A stretch of DNA of 5,675 nt. Origin: Rhodospirillales bacterium 47_12_T64 (GTDB lineage Bacteria; Pseudomonadota; Alphaproteobacteria; Kiloniellales; Kiloniellaceae). The DNA is taken from positions 1 to 5,675 of the forward strand of contig MABB01000099.1 in the NCBI GenBank assembly GCA_002162915.1. The letters are read 5' to 3'. The position numbers and the translations under genes were made by a program. The notes beneath the pieces were generated by a model. The model had not been told where the DNA came from. It was given only the letters and a program-made list of their open reading frames with translations, and did not search any database. This document shows, piece by piece, positions 1 to 5,675 of this stretch (position 1 is the stretch's first letter; each line of letters begins with the position of its first letter).

Positions 1-721
1 GGATGCGAGGCCAGGGGCACATGTAGGTGCAAACCTGTTCACGGGAAAGACCACCGAGCGTGTAGGTGGTGCCGGTAAACATGGCAACAAAGACATAGGC
101 AGTCATGTCGGCTTGTAAGGTAAATAACTCGACGAAGAGGGTTGGAGCATCTGCAAAATAGAAAACCCAGGCTCCACCCGTGGCCATGCCAATAAGTAAC
201 CAGAGTAAATGTTTAAGGGTATATTTTCCAACCTTTTCAAAACTCCACTTTGCTCTATGGAGTTTTATTCGGGCATTGCGATCACCCTCGATCCAACGCT
301 CAACTGCAATAAACAGATCTGTCCACACTGTCTGTGGGCAGGTGTAGCCACACCAAACACGCCCGAACAAGCTTGTGAAAAAGAACAACATCAAGCAGGC
401 AACGATGAGTATGCCAGTGATGTAATAAACTTCCTGCGGCCACAATTCGATAAAGAAAAAGTAGAATCGGTTCGCCGGAAAATCGATAAGCACAGCCTGA
501 TCAGGGGCTCCGGGGCCGCGATCCCACCTGATAAAGGGAACCAAATAGTAGATTGAAAGCGTGAAGATCATGATCAACCATTTCAAACGGCGAAACTTAC
601 CAACGGCACGTTTGGGGAAAATGGGTTCACGTTTTTTATAAAGAGGACGGTTCTCTTTCTTGTTAACGGCTTCCACCTGAATCGTGGCATCTCTGACGAT
701 CTGTTCTAGCTTGGTGCTCAT
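1..721 (-). CDS. ccoG: CcoG, cbb3 oxidase assembly iron-sulfur membrane protein (N-terminal part)
   Basis: The first 240 codons are present; the gene continues past the left edge. CcoG (RdxA/FixG family) is an inner-membrane polyferredoxin-like protein needed for cbb3 oxidase maturation and linked in the literature to reduction of Cu(II) for CuB insertion. Seen here: a basic N-terminus, hydrophobic segments at about residues 48-65, 97-118, 170-190 and 205-225, the family motif GYTCPQTVW with Cys124 and Cys128, and a second Cys pair at 231 and 235 in the typical VCTYMCPWPR context. The two ferredoxin-type cysteine clusters and the C-terminal domain lie outside the window. The ATG at 721 is the only plausible start near the conserved N-terminus; its Shine-Dalgarno is poor (a purine-rich AGAAAAGAA stretch). 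It lies 91 nt downstream of ccoP on the same strand, the usual start of a ccoGHIS group. Identity is secure; ends are partial. Confidence 0.96.
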   Translation of the reverse strand, partial: MSTKLEQIVRDATIQVEAVNKKENRPLYKKREPIFPKRAVGKFRRLKWLIMIFTLSIYYLVPFIRWDRGPGAPDQAVLIDFPANRFYFFFIELWPQEVYYITGILIVACLMLFFFTSLFGRVWCGYTCPQTVWTDLFIAVERWIEGDRNARIKLHRAKWSFEKVGKYTLKHLLWLLIGMATGGAWVFYFADAPTLFVELFTLQADMTAYVFVAMFTGTTYTLGGLSREQVCTYMCPWPRI

Positions 722-771
722 ATTTTACAGACGTTCTTTTCTGACGGGTTATATTTTTATTATTTGAGGTA

Positions 772-803
772 CCCATAGGGAGAGACGTTTTACTCCCTAT
801 GGG
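772..803 (-). repeat. Perfect 11-bp inverted repeat (stem-loop) between ccoP and ccoG
   Basis: Arms CCCATAGGGAG (772-782) and CTCCCTATGGG (793-803) are perfectly complementary around a 10-nt loop. The stem begins 9 nt after the ccoP stop codon on the minus strand. No U-run follows on either strand, so it is not a standard intrinsic terminator. More likely roles are 3' protection of the ccoNOQP message, an RNase processing point, or a leaky terminator that lowers ccoG expression. The structure is seen; the role is inferred. Confidence 0.8.
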
Positions 804-812
804 CAATAAAGC

Positions 813-1682
813 TTATTCACCGCCTCCTAATGAGTGGACGTATAAGCTAAGTGCTTTGACCGTGACAGGGTCCAACCGGGCTTCCCATGTTGGCATGACG
901 CCCTTGCGGCCATAGGAAACAGTTTGAATGATTGTTTTCCTGTCACCACCATAAAGCCAGAGAGAATCAGACAGGTTGGGGGCACCGAGATCGCGGTTAC
1001 CAACACCACCGTCGTCATGACAGGCGGCACAGTTATCTGCAAAAATCTCTTCACCACGCCCTGTGGCTTTAACATCAGTCGATTTACCTGAAAGGGATAA
1101 CACATATTCTGCAACGTCAGAGATATCGGCCTTTTCAAGGATCTCGTCCGTCAGGAATGCGGTCATGTCATTAAACCGGGTATCATCATGTGTGGAGCGG
1201 ATACCGTAATTAATAGTGTAATGAATATCCTCGAGCGAACCACCCCAAAGCCAATGATCGTCATTGAGATTGGGATAACCTTTTGCTCCTTGAGCACCAC
1301 TACCGTGGCAACCAGAACAGTTGTCTCCAAATGCAGCTTTCCCGGCTGCAAGTGCATATTGGTTTAAATTCTGATCCTTGGTAATTTCTTCAAGTGAAGA
1401 TGCCAGAACTTTTTCGTCCAAGCCAGCTCTACTCGCTTTGACCTCGGCCAACTCCATCTGGACTTCATTACGCTGAGAATAACCAAGCATACCTTTGGTA
1501 TAATCGGACACTCCCGGCCAGGCTGGCATCAATATCCAATAGACAATTGACCAGATAATAGATGCGTATAGTACCCAAAGCCACCAACGCGGCAGCGGGT
1601 TGTTTAGTTCTTCAATGCCGTCCCACTCGTGACCTGTGGTGTCGACGCCGGAGATCTCGTCTTTTCTTGGATTTCCTGCCAT
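813..1682 (-). CDS. ccoP: Cytochrome c oxidase cbb3-type subunit III, CcoP (diheme cytochrome c)
   Basis: CcoP (289 aa, normal length) is the membrane-anchored diheme c subunit that accepts electrons from soluble or membrane cytochrome c and passes them to CcoO and CcoN. The N-terminus carries the family signature (HEWDGIEELNNPLPRWW), followed by one membrane helix at about residues 31-54. Two cytochrome c domains follow in the periplasm: heme motif CSGCH at 122-126 with probable axial Met173, and CAACH at 218-222 with axial Met263 in the GVMPTW context. The ATG at 1682 is preceded by AGAGGA (1692-1697) with 9-nt spacing, inside the end of ccoQ. Only 2 nt separate it from the ccoQ stop, so it is co-transcribed and probably translationally coupled. 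All heme-binding residues are intact. It is the last gene before a strong stem-loop. Confidence 0.98.
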   Translation of the reverse strand: MAGNPRKDEISGVDTTGHEWDGIEELNNPLPRWWLWVLYASIIWSIVYWILMPAWPGVSDYTKGMLGYSQRNEVQMELAEVKASRAGLDEKVLASSLEEITKDQNLNQYALAAGKAAFGDNCSGCHGSGAQGAKGYPNLNDDHWLWGGSLEDIHYTINYGIRSTHDDTRFNDMTAFLTDEILEKADISDVAEYVLSLSGKSTDVKATGRGEEIFADNCAACHDDGGVGNRDLGAPNLSDSLWLYGGDRKTIIQTVSYGRKGVMPTWEARLDPVTVKALSLYVHSLGGGE

Positions 1683-1684
1683 GA

Positions 1685-1834
1685 CTAGTCATCCTCTAGT
1701 GGAATTTGGGCTGCGTGATCGAATTTGGATTTGTTCCGGGGCCAGAAAGCGTAAAGGATCCCAGCCAGAAACATAGCCACGAGGTACACAAGCCCCCAGG
1801 TCCGCGAAAATTCTGAAATGTCGTTATATTCCAT
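1685..1834 (-). CDS. ccoQ: Small cbb3 oxidase subunit CcoQ (FixQ)
   Basis: CcoQ is a single-helix accessory subunit of cbb3 oxidase, reported in other bacteria to stabilise the complex or the association of CcoP. The predicted product is 49 aa: a short N-terminus, a membrane helix at about residues 13-31, then the conserved tail beginning FWPRNK and ending IPLEDD. The open frame extends upstream to 1918 inside ccoO, but the ATG at 1834 is chosen because it gives the normal family length, starts at the conserved region, and has TAAGGAA (1841-1847) 6 nt before it. That ribosome binding site overlaps the ccoO stop codon. Ten nt separate the ccoO stop from this start and 2 nt separate its stop from ccoP. 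Confidence 0.95.
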   Translation of the reverse strand: MEYNDISEFSRTWGLVYLVAMFLAGILYAFWPRNKSKFDHAAQIPLEDD

Positions 1835-1840
1835 GACAGT

Positions 1841-1847
1841 TTCCTTA
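1841..1847 (-). promoter_or_regulatory. Ribosome binding site of ccoQ fused to the ccoO stop
   Basis: TAAGGAA on the minus strand: TAA is the ccoO stop codon and AAGGAA is the Shine-Dalgarno for the ATG at 1834. This decides the short CcoQ start over the longer open frame and points to reinitiation or coupling between ccoO and ccoQ. Confidence 0.8.
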
Positions 1848-2570
1848 TCGCTGGTTGGGGCCATCAGCCTGATAGGCTGAGAAGTCCACAAGAGTTCCAA
1901 GCATTTGCAGATAGGCAATCAAAGCATCCATTTCGGAAAGAACCTTTGGGTTACCGTCAAAATCTCTGACTTGTGCTTTGGGATAACGGGCAAGAAGACC
2001 ATCGGTATCAGCGTCGGGATCAACCTGGGTTCGCACGTCATCCATCGCGGTTTCAATCATTTCATCGGTATAGGGAACACCAACCATTTTGTTTGAAACC
2101 AAATGCTCCTTGATGTCTTTATAGCTCAAAGGGTTTTCAAGAAGGAACGGATACCCCGGCATAATGGATTCAGGAACAATCCCGCGTGGATTCAATAGGT
2201 GTTCTGTATGCCACTCGTCAGAATATTTTCCACCAACACGCGCCAGATCAGGACCTGTACGTTTTGATCCCCATAGGAAGGGATGATCGTACATGGACTC
2301 AGCGGCAAGAGAGTAGGGGCCATAGCGCTCTACTTCATCCCGAAGAGATCTAATCATCTGCGAATGGCAAGATGTACAGCCTTCGCGGATATAGATGTTT
2401 CGTCCTGCAAGCTCGAGAGGAGAGTAAGGGCGCATGCCCTTAACCTTCTCGATAGTGCTTTCCAGATAAAATAGTGGCGCAATCTCAATCAGGCCACCAA
2501 TGGAAACGACCAGTAATATACCGATCAGGAGAACGATTGAGTTCTTTTCAAATATTTCGTGTTTAATCAT
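1845..2570 (-). CDS. ccoO: Cytochrome c oxidase cbb3-type subunit II, CcoO (monoheme cytochrome c)
   Basis: CcoO is the membrane-anchored monoheme cytochrome c that sits between CcoP and the catalytic subunit. Numbered from the ATG at 2576, it has a membrane helix at about residues 13-36, the heme motif CTSCH at 67-71, a family segment with the [20 protein letters not shown] core, and axial Met139 in SIMPGY. Two ATGs lie 6 nt apart, at 2576 and 2570. The strong AAGGAGG (2579-2585) is only 2 nt from the first but 8 nt from the second, so the second is chosen, giving 241 aa (243 aa from the other). It starts 13 nt after the ccoN stop. Length and motifs are normal and nothing is missing. Confidence 0.97.
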   Translation of the reverse strand: MIKHEIFEKNSIVLLIGILLVVSIGGLIEIAPLFYLESTIEKVKGMRPYSPLELAGRNIYIREGCTSCHSQMIRSLRDEVERYGPYSLAAESMYDHPFLWGSKRTGPDLARVGGKYSDEWHTEHLLNPRGIVPESIMPGYPFLLENPLSYKDIKEHLVSNKMVGVPYTDEMIETAMDDVRTQVDPDADTDGLLARYPKAQVRDFDGNPKVLSEMDALIAYLQMLGTLVDFSAYQADGPNQR

Positions 2571-2578
2571 GATCATTC

Positions 2579-2585
2579 CCTCCTT
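2579..2585 (-). promoter_or_regulatory. Ribosome binding site of ccoO, overlapping the ccoN stop
   Basis: The minus strand reads TAAGGAGG at 2586-2579: the ccoN stop codon TAA shares two bases with a near-perfect Shine-Dalgarno AAGGAGG. Spacing is 8 nt to the ATG at 2570 but only 2 nt to the ATG at 2576, so it decides the ccoO start and suggests coupled translation of ccoN and ccoO. Confidence 0.85.
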
Positions 2586-4254
2586 ATTCTGCAGCTACAG
2601 GACTAGGTACGCTTTCAGGAGAAAGAAGACGTCTTTCCTCCCTTACGTCTCCACGTGCCGTACGCCAGAGATTGTAAGCCATTATCAACGCACCGATCAG
2701 GAAGAAAGCACCGCCGATTGCACGGATCCAATATAAAGGATTCATCGCTTCAACGGTTTCAACGAAAGAATATTCCAGGAAGCCAAGTTCGTCATAGGCA
2801 CGCCACATCAAACCTTGCAGAATACCCGATACCCACATGGAGGTGATGTAGAGCAGGATACCGAAGGTCGCGATCCAGAAGTGGTAACTTACCAATTTCA
2901 AGGAATAGAGCTGTGTGCGGTTCCAAAGCCAGGGAACAAGGCAGTAAAGAGCGCCAAAGCTGACAAAAGCAACCCAGCCCAATGCGCCAGAATGAACGTG
3001 ACCAATTGTCCAGTCTGTATAGTGAGAAAGAGAGTTCACGGCTTTGATGGCCATTACCGGACCTTCAAAGGTACTCATACCATAGAAGGCAATGGATACA
3101 ACCAGCATACGCAACACAGGATCGGTACGAAGTTTATCCCAGGCCCCGGACAAGGTCATCAGGCCATTGATCATCCCGCCCCAGGATGGCATCCAAAGCA
3201 TGATGGAGAAGGTCATGCCCAATGTCTGAGCCCAGTCAGGCAAAGCTGTGTAATGCAAATGGTGCGGTCCAGCCCAGATATACATGAAAATCAGGGACCA
3301 GAAGTGAACAATCGAAAGGCGATAGGAATAAACCGGACGTCCTGCGCGTTTAGGAACAAAGTAGTACATGATCCCAAGGAAACCGGCAGTCAAAAAGAAA
3401 CCAACTGCGTTGTGACCATACCACCACTGAACCAGAGCGTCTTGCACGCCAGCAAAAAGGATATAACTCTTTGTGCTTGTCCAGGAGACCGGAACTGTAA
3501 GGTTATTGATTATATGGAGCATGGCGACGGTCGCGATAAAGGCGAGGTAGAACCAGTTTGCAACATAGATATGTGGTTCACGTCTTTTCCAGAGAGTTCC
3601 CAAGAAGACAAACAGATAAACGACCCAGACAATTGTCAGCCATATATCAGCGTACCATTCGGGCTCGGCGTATTCTTTACTTTGGGTAATTCCCATCAGA
3701 TAACCGGTTGCGGCAATCACGATGAAAAGTTGATATCCCCAAAACACGAACCATGGCGCAAAATCGCCAGGCATACGGGCCTTACAAGTTCTCTGTACGA
3801 CATAAAACGACGTTGCAATAAGAACGTTACCGCCAAAAGCAAAAATTACAGCCGAGGTGTGAAGAGGGCGCAACCGTCCAAAGTTGAAGAAAGAGACATC
3901 AAAGTTGAGGTCTGGGTATGCCAACTGGAAGGCAAGCGTATCTCCAGCCAAAAATCCTGCAATGCCCCAGAATACGGAGGCGATCACGCCTGCTTTTATA
4001 ACGTCGAGGTTATATTCAACGGGCGCATCAGCAGGTTTGTTGGCCTGATGTTCTGAGCTGTCGTAATAGGCTTTGATAATAGCAAAGATACCAAGTAAAA
4101 ATGCGCCAGCGAATATATACGCATGGATAGACATTAATGGATCTTCGGTTCGTGCGGCGGTTAATATGGCATAAAAAATACCAATTACCAGTGCCGCTGC
4201 TGTTACCCATCCGTCGATGGATAATCTCGCTTTTGCGGTAGTTTCCCGAGTCAT
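2584..4254 (-). CDS. ccoN: Cytochrome c oxidase cbb3-type subunit I, CcoN (catalytic subunit)
   Basis: CcoN (556 aa) is the catalytic heme-copper oxidase subunit that reduces O2 to water at the heme b3-CuB centre and pumps protons across the inner membrane. Visible ligands are His132 (low-spin heme b, in GRLRPLHTS), CuB ligands His281 ([10 protein letters not shown]), His331 and His332 (WAGPHHLHY), and His419 and His421 ([11 protein letters not shown]) for heme b3 and heme b. Tyr325, six residues before His331, is at the position of the His-Tyr crosslink of C-family oxidases. Glu397 (STFEGPVM) matches the conserved glutamate. The N-terminus is about 70 residues longer than in Pseudomonas CcoN and adds a membrane helix at about 15-33, a known variant form. 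The ATG at 4254 is preceded by AAAAGGCG (4264-4271) at a somewhat long distance; CAGGA nearer the ATG is too close. It is the first gene of the operon, under an FNR box. Confidence 0.98.
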   Translation of the reverse strand: MTRETTAKARLSIDGWVTAAALVIGIFYAILTAARTEDPLMSIHAYIFAGAFLLGIFAIIKAYYDSSEHQANKPADAPVEYNLDVIKAGVIASVFWGIAGFLAGDTLAFQLAYPDLNFDVSFFNFGRLRPLHTSAVIFAFGGNVLIATSFYVVQRTCKARMPGDFAPWFVFWGYQLFIVIAATGYLMGITQSKEYAEPEWYADIWLTIVWVVYLFVFLGTLWKRREPHIYVANWFYLAFIATVAMLHIINNLTVPVSWTSTKSYILFAGVQDALVQWWYGHNAVGFFLTAGFLGIMYYFVPKRAGRPVYSYRLSIVHFWSLIFMYIWAGPHHLHYTALPDWAQTLGMTFSIMLWMPSWGGMINGLMTLSGAWDKLRTDPVLRMLVVSIAFYGMSTFEGPVMAIKAVNSLSHYTDWTIGHVHSGALGWVAFVSFGALYCLVPWLWNRTQLYSLKLVSYHFWIATFGILLYITSMWVSGILQGLMWRAYDELGFLEYSFVETVEAMNPLYWIRAIGGAFFLIGALIMAYNLWRTARGDVREERRLLSPESVPSPVAAE

Positions 4255-4269
4255 TCCTGAAGTCGCCTT

Positions 4270-4314
4270 TTATCATAAAAAACGTGATAATTACCGTTAG
4301 AAAGAACATCTAAC
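4270..4314 (-). other. Two small stem-loops in the ccoN leader
   Basis: Two 6-bp inverted repeats lie in tandem in the predicted leader. GTTAGA/TCTAAC (4296-4301 and 4309-4314, 7-nt loop) would sit at the 5' end of the transcript if it starts near 4316. TTATCA/TGATAA (4270-4275 and 4285-4290, 9-nt loop) touches the edge of the AAAAGG ribosome binding site. Both are short and AT-rich and could be chance; function is unproven. Confidence 0.35.
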
Positions 4315-4323
4315 AGTACCCGT

Positions 4324-4329
4324 AATTTA
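4324..4329 (-). promoter_or_regulatory. Predicted -10 element of the ccoNOQP promoter
   Basis: The minus strand reads TAAATT (4 of 6 matches to TATAAT). Its centre lies 31 bp downstream of the centre of the FNR box at 4351-4364, the geometry of a class II FNR-activated promoter with the box near -41. No -35 hexamer is seen at normal spacing, as expected for activator-dependent initiation. The transcript would start near 4316-4317, giving a leader of about 62 nt. Confidence 0.6.
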
Positions 4330-4350
4330 ACTCCGATTTACACAAGAGCA

Positions 4351-4364
4351 TTGATCTAGGTCAA
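4351..4364 (-). promoter_or_regulatory. FNR-type box upstream of ccoN
   Basis: The minus strand reads TTGACCTAGATCAA (plus strand TTGATCTAGGTCAA), one base from the perfect TTGAT-N4-ATCAA dyad used by FNR, ANR and FnrL. It is placed for class II activation of ccoNOQP, a well-known low-oxygen FNR target. The likely regulator is encoded at 5092 onward. The site match and placement are seen; binding is inferred. Confidence 0.88.
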
Positions 4365-4374
4365 TGATACGGGA

Positions 4375-4407
4375 TGAGGCACCTCAGCCAGACAGGCTTA
4401 GCTGTCT
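4375..4407. repeat. Two adjacent inverted repeats between the GNAT-like gene and the FNR box
   Basis: TGAGG/CCTCA (4375-4379 and 4382-4386, 2-nt centre) is followed by AGACAG/CTGTCT (4390-4395 and 4402-4407, 6-nt loop). They lie 36 to 68 nt downstream of the GNAT-like gene's stop on the minus strand and just upstream of the ccoN FNR box. No U-run follows on the minus strand, so any terminator function for that gene would be weak or Rho-dependent. Confidence 0.35.
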
Positions 4408-4420
4408 TTATGATCGAGTA

Positions 4421-4442
4421 TTTTGGTGTGATGTTTTGGTGT
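4421..4442. repeat. Pair of 9-bp direct repeats TTTTGGTGT
   Basis: TTTTGGTGT occurs at 4421-4429 and again at 4434-4442, 13 bp apart start to start, immediately after the stop codon of the GNAT-like gene. Meaning is unknown; it could be a slippage product or chance in an unconstrained region. Confidence 0.5.
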
Positions 4443-4907
4443 TTACGTTAGTTTTTTACAAAGGCGGACTGCGTCGCATACATATCCCTTGTTGTTGAGT
4501 TGTTTAGGTATGGATTTTGTATAACCATTTTCTGGGAAAATTGAGTTTTGTTTTTCTATTGTCAGGTGTATGGCGTGGCATTCCCGTTTTTTAGCCTGGT
4601 CTTCCAGCCAGTTGAGCAGGGTACCTGAAATATCATTTCGTCCTAAAATATCGGCAGTAACATAATTAGAAACATCCATAACCAACTGATGACTAACATC
4701 TTCTACAATTTTAAAGCAAAGAACTCCAAGATAATACCCAGCAGTATTTTTGACCGTGATAATGCCGCACTCGCGATGATTTCTACCGGTGAAACTATCG
4801 ACATAGCCTTGCCATTGCTCAATGGTTATATCGCTCTTTAATATTTGGATAAGAGGTAATAACTGCACCGTTTTTTCTTGGTCGAGTGGTTTAATTGCAA
4901 ATTGCAC
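4443..4907 (-). CDS. Small GNAT-like acetyltransferase-fold protein of unknown substrate
   Basis: The product (154 aa from the chosen start) looks like a GNAT-fold protein. There is an N-terminal strand and helix, a strand (GYYLGVLCFKI, about residues 57-67), a strand (LVMDVSNYVT), then the acetyl-CoA loop position and helix (ILGRNDISGTLLNWLEDQAKK), a strand (AIHLTI) and a C-terminal NGYTKS element typical of the final GNAT strands. The usual Q/R-x-x-G-x-G/A loop is degenerate (LGRNDISGT), so catalysis is uncertain. The open frame reaches ATGs at 5006 and 4955, but neither has a ribosome binding site and the extra basic residues do not resemble a GNAT N-terminus. GTG at 4907 has AGGCGAG 9 nt upstream and lies about 41 nt below the transcription start predicted from the FNR box at 4983-4996. 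It is therefore preferred, with moderate confidence. It stands between the FNR-type regulator and ccoN, so a role in low-oxygen physiology is inferred only. Confidence 0.75.
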   Translation of the reverse strand: MQFAIKPLDQEKTVQLLPLIQILKSDITIEQWQGYVDSFTGRNHRECGIITVKNTAGYYLGVLCFKIVEDVSHQLVMDVSNYVTADILGRNDISGTLLNWLEDQAKKRECHAIHLTIEKQNSIFPENGYTKSIPKQLNNKGYVCDAVRLCKKLT

Positions 4908-4982
4908 TGTGTATTGCTCGCCTATGGGTTTGTGCCGATGGATTTTGTGGTACATTGAAAGACCAGCTAGACGGGTTCGTCT

Positions 4983-4996
4983 TTGATGTAGGTCAA
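4983..4996. promoter_or_regulatory. Second FNR-type box, between the GNAT-like gene and the regulator gene
   Basis: The plus strand reads TTGATGTAGGTCAA, differing from the ccoN box at a single base. Leftward, a TTCAAT -10-like hexamer (4954-4959) is centred 33 bp away, close to class II spacing, giving a start near 4948 for the GNAT-like gene. Rightward, TATAGT (5014-5019) is centred only 27 bp away, so the box would overlap the -35 region of the regulator's promoter, which could mean autorepression. Which direction is served, or both, cannot be told from sequence. Confidence 0.8.
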
Positions 4997-5091
4997 TATG
5001 ACGCATAGAATTTTATAGTTTTGTATTCCCTTCGTCGCCTTGTCGGAGTATTTATCACATAGTAAAAAAATATCTGTCAGGAAAAATAAGC

Positions 5092-5675
5092 ATGAGAAGC
5101 CTTTCTCAAACAGTCCATACAGAGGCTGTACCTTCAGGCATTCCTTCTCTTTGCGAAAAGTGTAATATTGCTGAGATGAGCTTGTGCCATGCTCTTTCGT
5201 GTGGTGAGTTACAAAAATTATCAACTATTTCAAAAGGCGTTGAAGTTGGCAAAGGCGTCACGATTATCAATGAACTGGACTCTGCTGATTTCCTTTTCAA
5301 TGTAACTGGCGGATCTATCAAGCTTTACAAATTACTCCCTGATGGGCGCAGACAAATGACAGGCTTTCTCTTTCCGGGTGACTTCCTGGGAATTGCGATG
5401 AATGACTGTTATGCCTACTCAGCGGAAGCCCTTGAAGATAGTCGACTTTGTCGCTTCCCGAGAGCAAAACTTGAAAAGCTTTTGAAAGAATTACCTGGGT
5501 TAGAAAACCGTTTATTAAATATGGTGTCCAACGAACTGGTTTTGGCTCAGGATCAAATGCTCTTACTTGGTCGTAAAACGGCAATTGAAAAAGTATGCAG
5601 TTTCCTTCTTTCTTTATCAAAGAGGGTCAAGGCAAAAACTGGTTCTGGCGATCAAATTCTACTTTCTATGGGTAG
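5092..5675 (+). CDS. fnr: FNR-family oxygen-responsive transcription regulator (N-terminal part)
   Basis: The first 194 codons of a Crp/FNR regulator are present; the helix-turn-helix lies past the right edge. Oxygen-labile [4Fe-4S] FNR proteins dimerise without oxygen and bind TTGAT-N4-ATCAA sites. Cys21, Cys24 and Cys32 form a Cys-x2-Cys-x7-Cys cluster as in alphaproteobacterial FnrL/FnrN proteins. Cys106 (MNDCYAYSAEAL) matches the fourth ligand of FNR. Cys37 is an extra cysteine. A cyclic-nucleotide-binding-like beta-roll spans about residues 40-125, with the FPGDFLG turn at 94-100. The long dimerisation helix starts near residue 137 and contains the LLLGRKTAIEKV segment typical of FNR. 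The ATG at 5092 has AGGA (5079-5082) 9 nt upstream and places the cysteine cluster at the usual distance from the N-terminus. The gene is divergent from the GNAT-like gene and near two matching boxes, making it the likely activator of ccoNOQP and possibly self-regulated. Subfamily name (FnrL, FnrN, AadR) is not resolved. Confidence 0.93.
   Translation, partial: MRSLSQTVHTEAVPSGIPSLCEKCNIAEMSLCHALSCGELQKLSTISKGVEVGKGVTIINELDSADFLFNVTGGSIKLYKLLPDGRRQMTGFLFPGDFLGIAMNDCYAYSAEALEDSRLCRFPRAKLEKLLKELPGLENRLLNMVSNELVLAQDQMLLLGRKTAIEKVCSFLLSLSKRVKAKTGSGDQILLSMG

Noticed and set aside
209..556. A 115-codon open frame on the plus strand
   Set aside because: It is antisense to, and in codon register with, ccoG, whose motifs are clear. 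Its cysteine-rich look is only the complement of ccoG codons.
772..803. Intrinsic terminator between ccoP and ccoG
   Set aside because: The stem is strong, but no U-run follows it on either strand, so it is listed as an inverted repeat instead.
1835..1918. N-terminal extension of CcoQ to 77 residues
   Set aside because: The extra 28 residues overlap the end of ccoO in another frame. The 49-residue form has the correct family length and a proper ribosome binding site.
2815..4056. A 413-codon open frame on the plus strand opposite ccoN
   Set aside because: It lies in codon-on-codon register with ccoN, so it is closed only where ccoN uses TTA, CTA or TCA codons, which are scarce in this stretch. 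It has no recognisable domain, begins only at a TTG, and ccoN is certain.
4967..5620. Three minus-strand open frames opposite the FNR-type regulator and its upstream region
   Set aside because: Those at 5106-5321 and 5318-5620 lie inside the regulator's coding region on the other strand, and the one at 4967-5224 overlaps the regulator and its promoter region. None has a recognisable motif.
1..5675. A wholly new biological system, mobile element, CRISPR array or RNA gene
   Set aside because: Nearly all of the sequence is explained by a standard cbb3 oxidase locus and its regulator. No transposase, repeat array, integration site or tRNA/rRNA-like sequence was seen; only the GNAT-like gene and small repeats remain unexplained.

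Overview
The window is the cytochrome cbb3 oxidase locus of an alphaproteobacterium, together with what looks like its own oxygen-sensing control region. The assignment rests on a CcoN with an N-terminal extension carrying an extra membrane helix, alphaproteobacterial-type FNR boxes, and an FNR-family regulator with a Cys-x2-Cys-x7-Cys cluster. Base composition is moderate to AT-leaning, which would suit a marine member of the class, but genus cannot be read from the sequence.

Layout from right to left, because most genes are on the minus strand. At 5092-5675 (+ strand) is the first 194 codons of an FNR-type [4Fe-4S] transcription regulator, running off the right edge. At 4908-5091 is the intergenic region between this regulator and a divergent gene, with an FNR box at 4983-4996. 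At 4443-4907 (-) is a small GNAT-like protein. At 4255-4442 is a control region with inverted repeats, a second FNR box (4351-4364), a -10 element and a structured leader. Then comes ccoN (2584-4254), ccoO (1845-2570), ccoQ (1685-1834) and ccoP (813-1682), packed with 2 to 13 nt between genes. A perfect 11-bp inverted repeat separates ccoP from ccoG, whose first 240 codons (1-721) reach the left edge.

How the parts fit: CcoN (heme b, heme b3 and CuB), CcoO (one c heme) and CcoP (two c hemes) form the high-affinity terminal oxidase, with CcoQ as the small accessory subunit. CcoG is a membrane iron-sulfur protein linked to copper reduction for CuB assembly. Under low oxygen the regulator would bind the two nearly identical 15-base sites, activating ccoNOQP and probably also the GNAT gene and/or adjusting its own expression. 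No mobile element, RNA gene, CRISPR array or broken gene was seen. The locus is largely conventional; the least understood parts are the GNAT-like gene, its start, and the inverted repeats.
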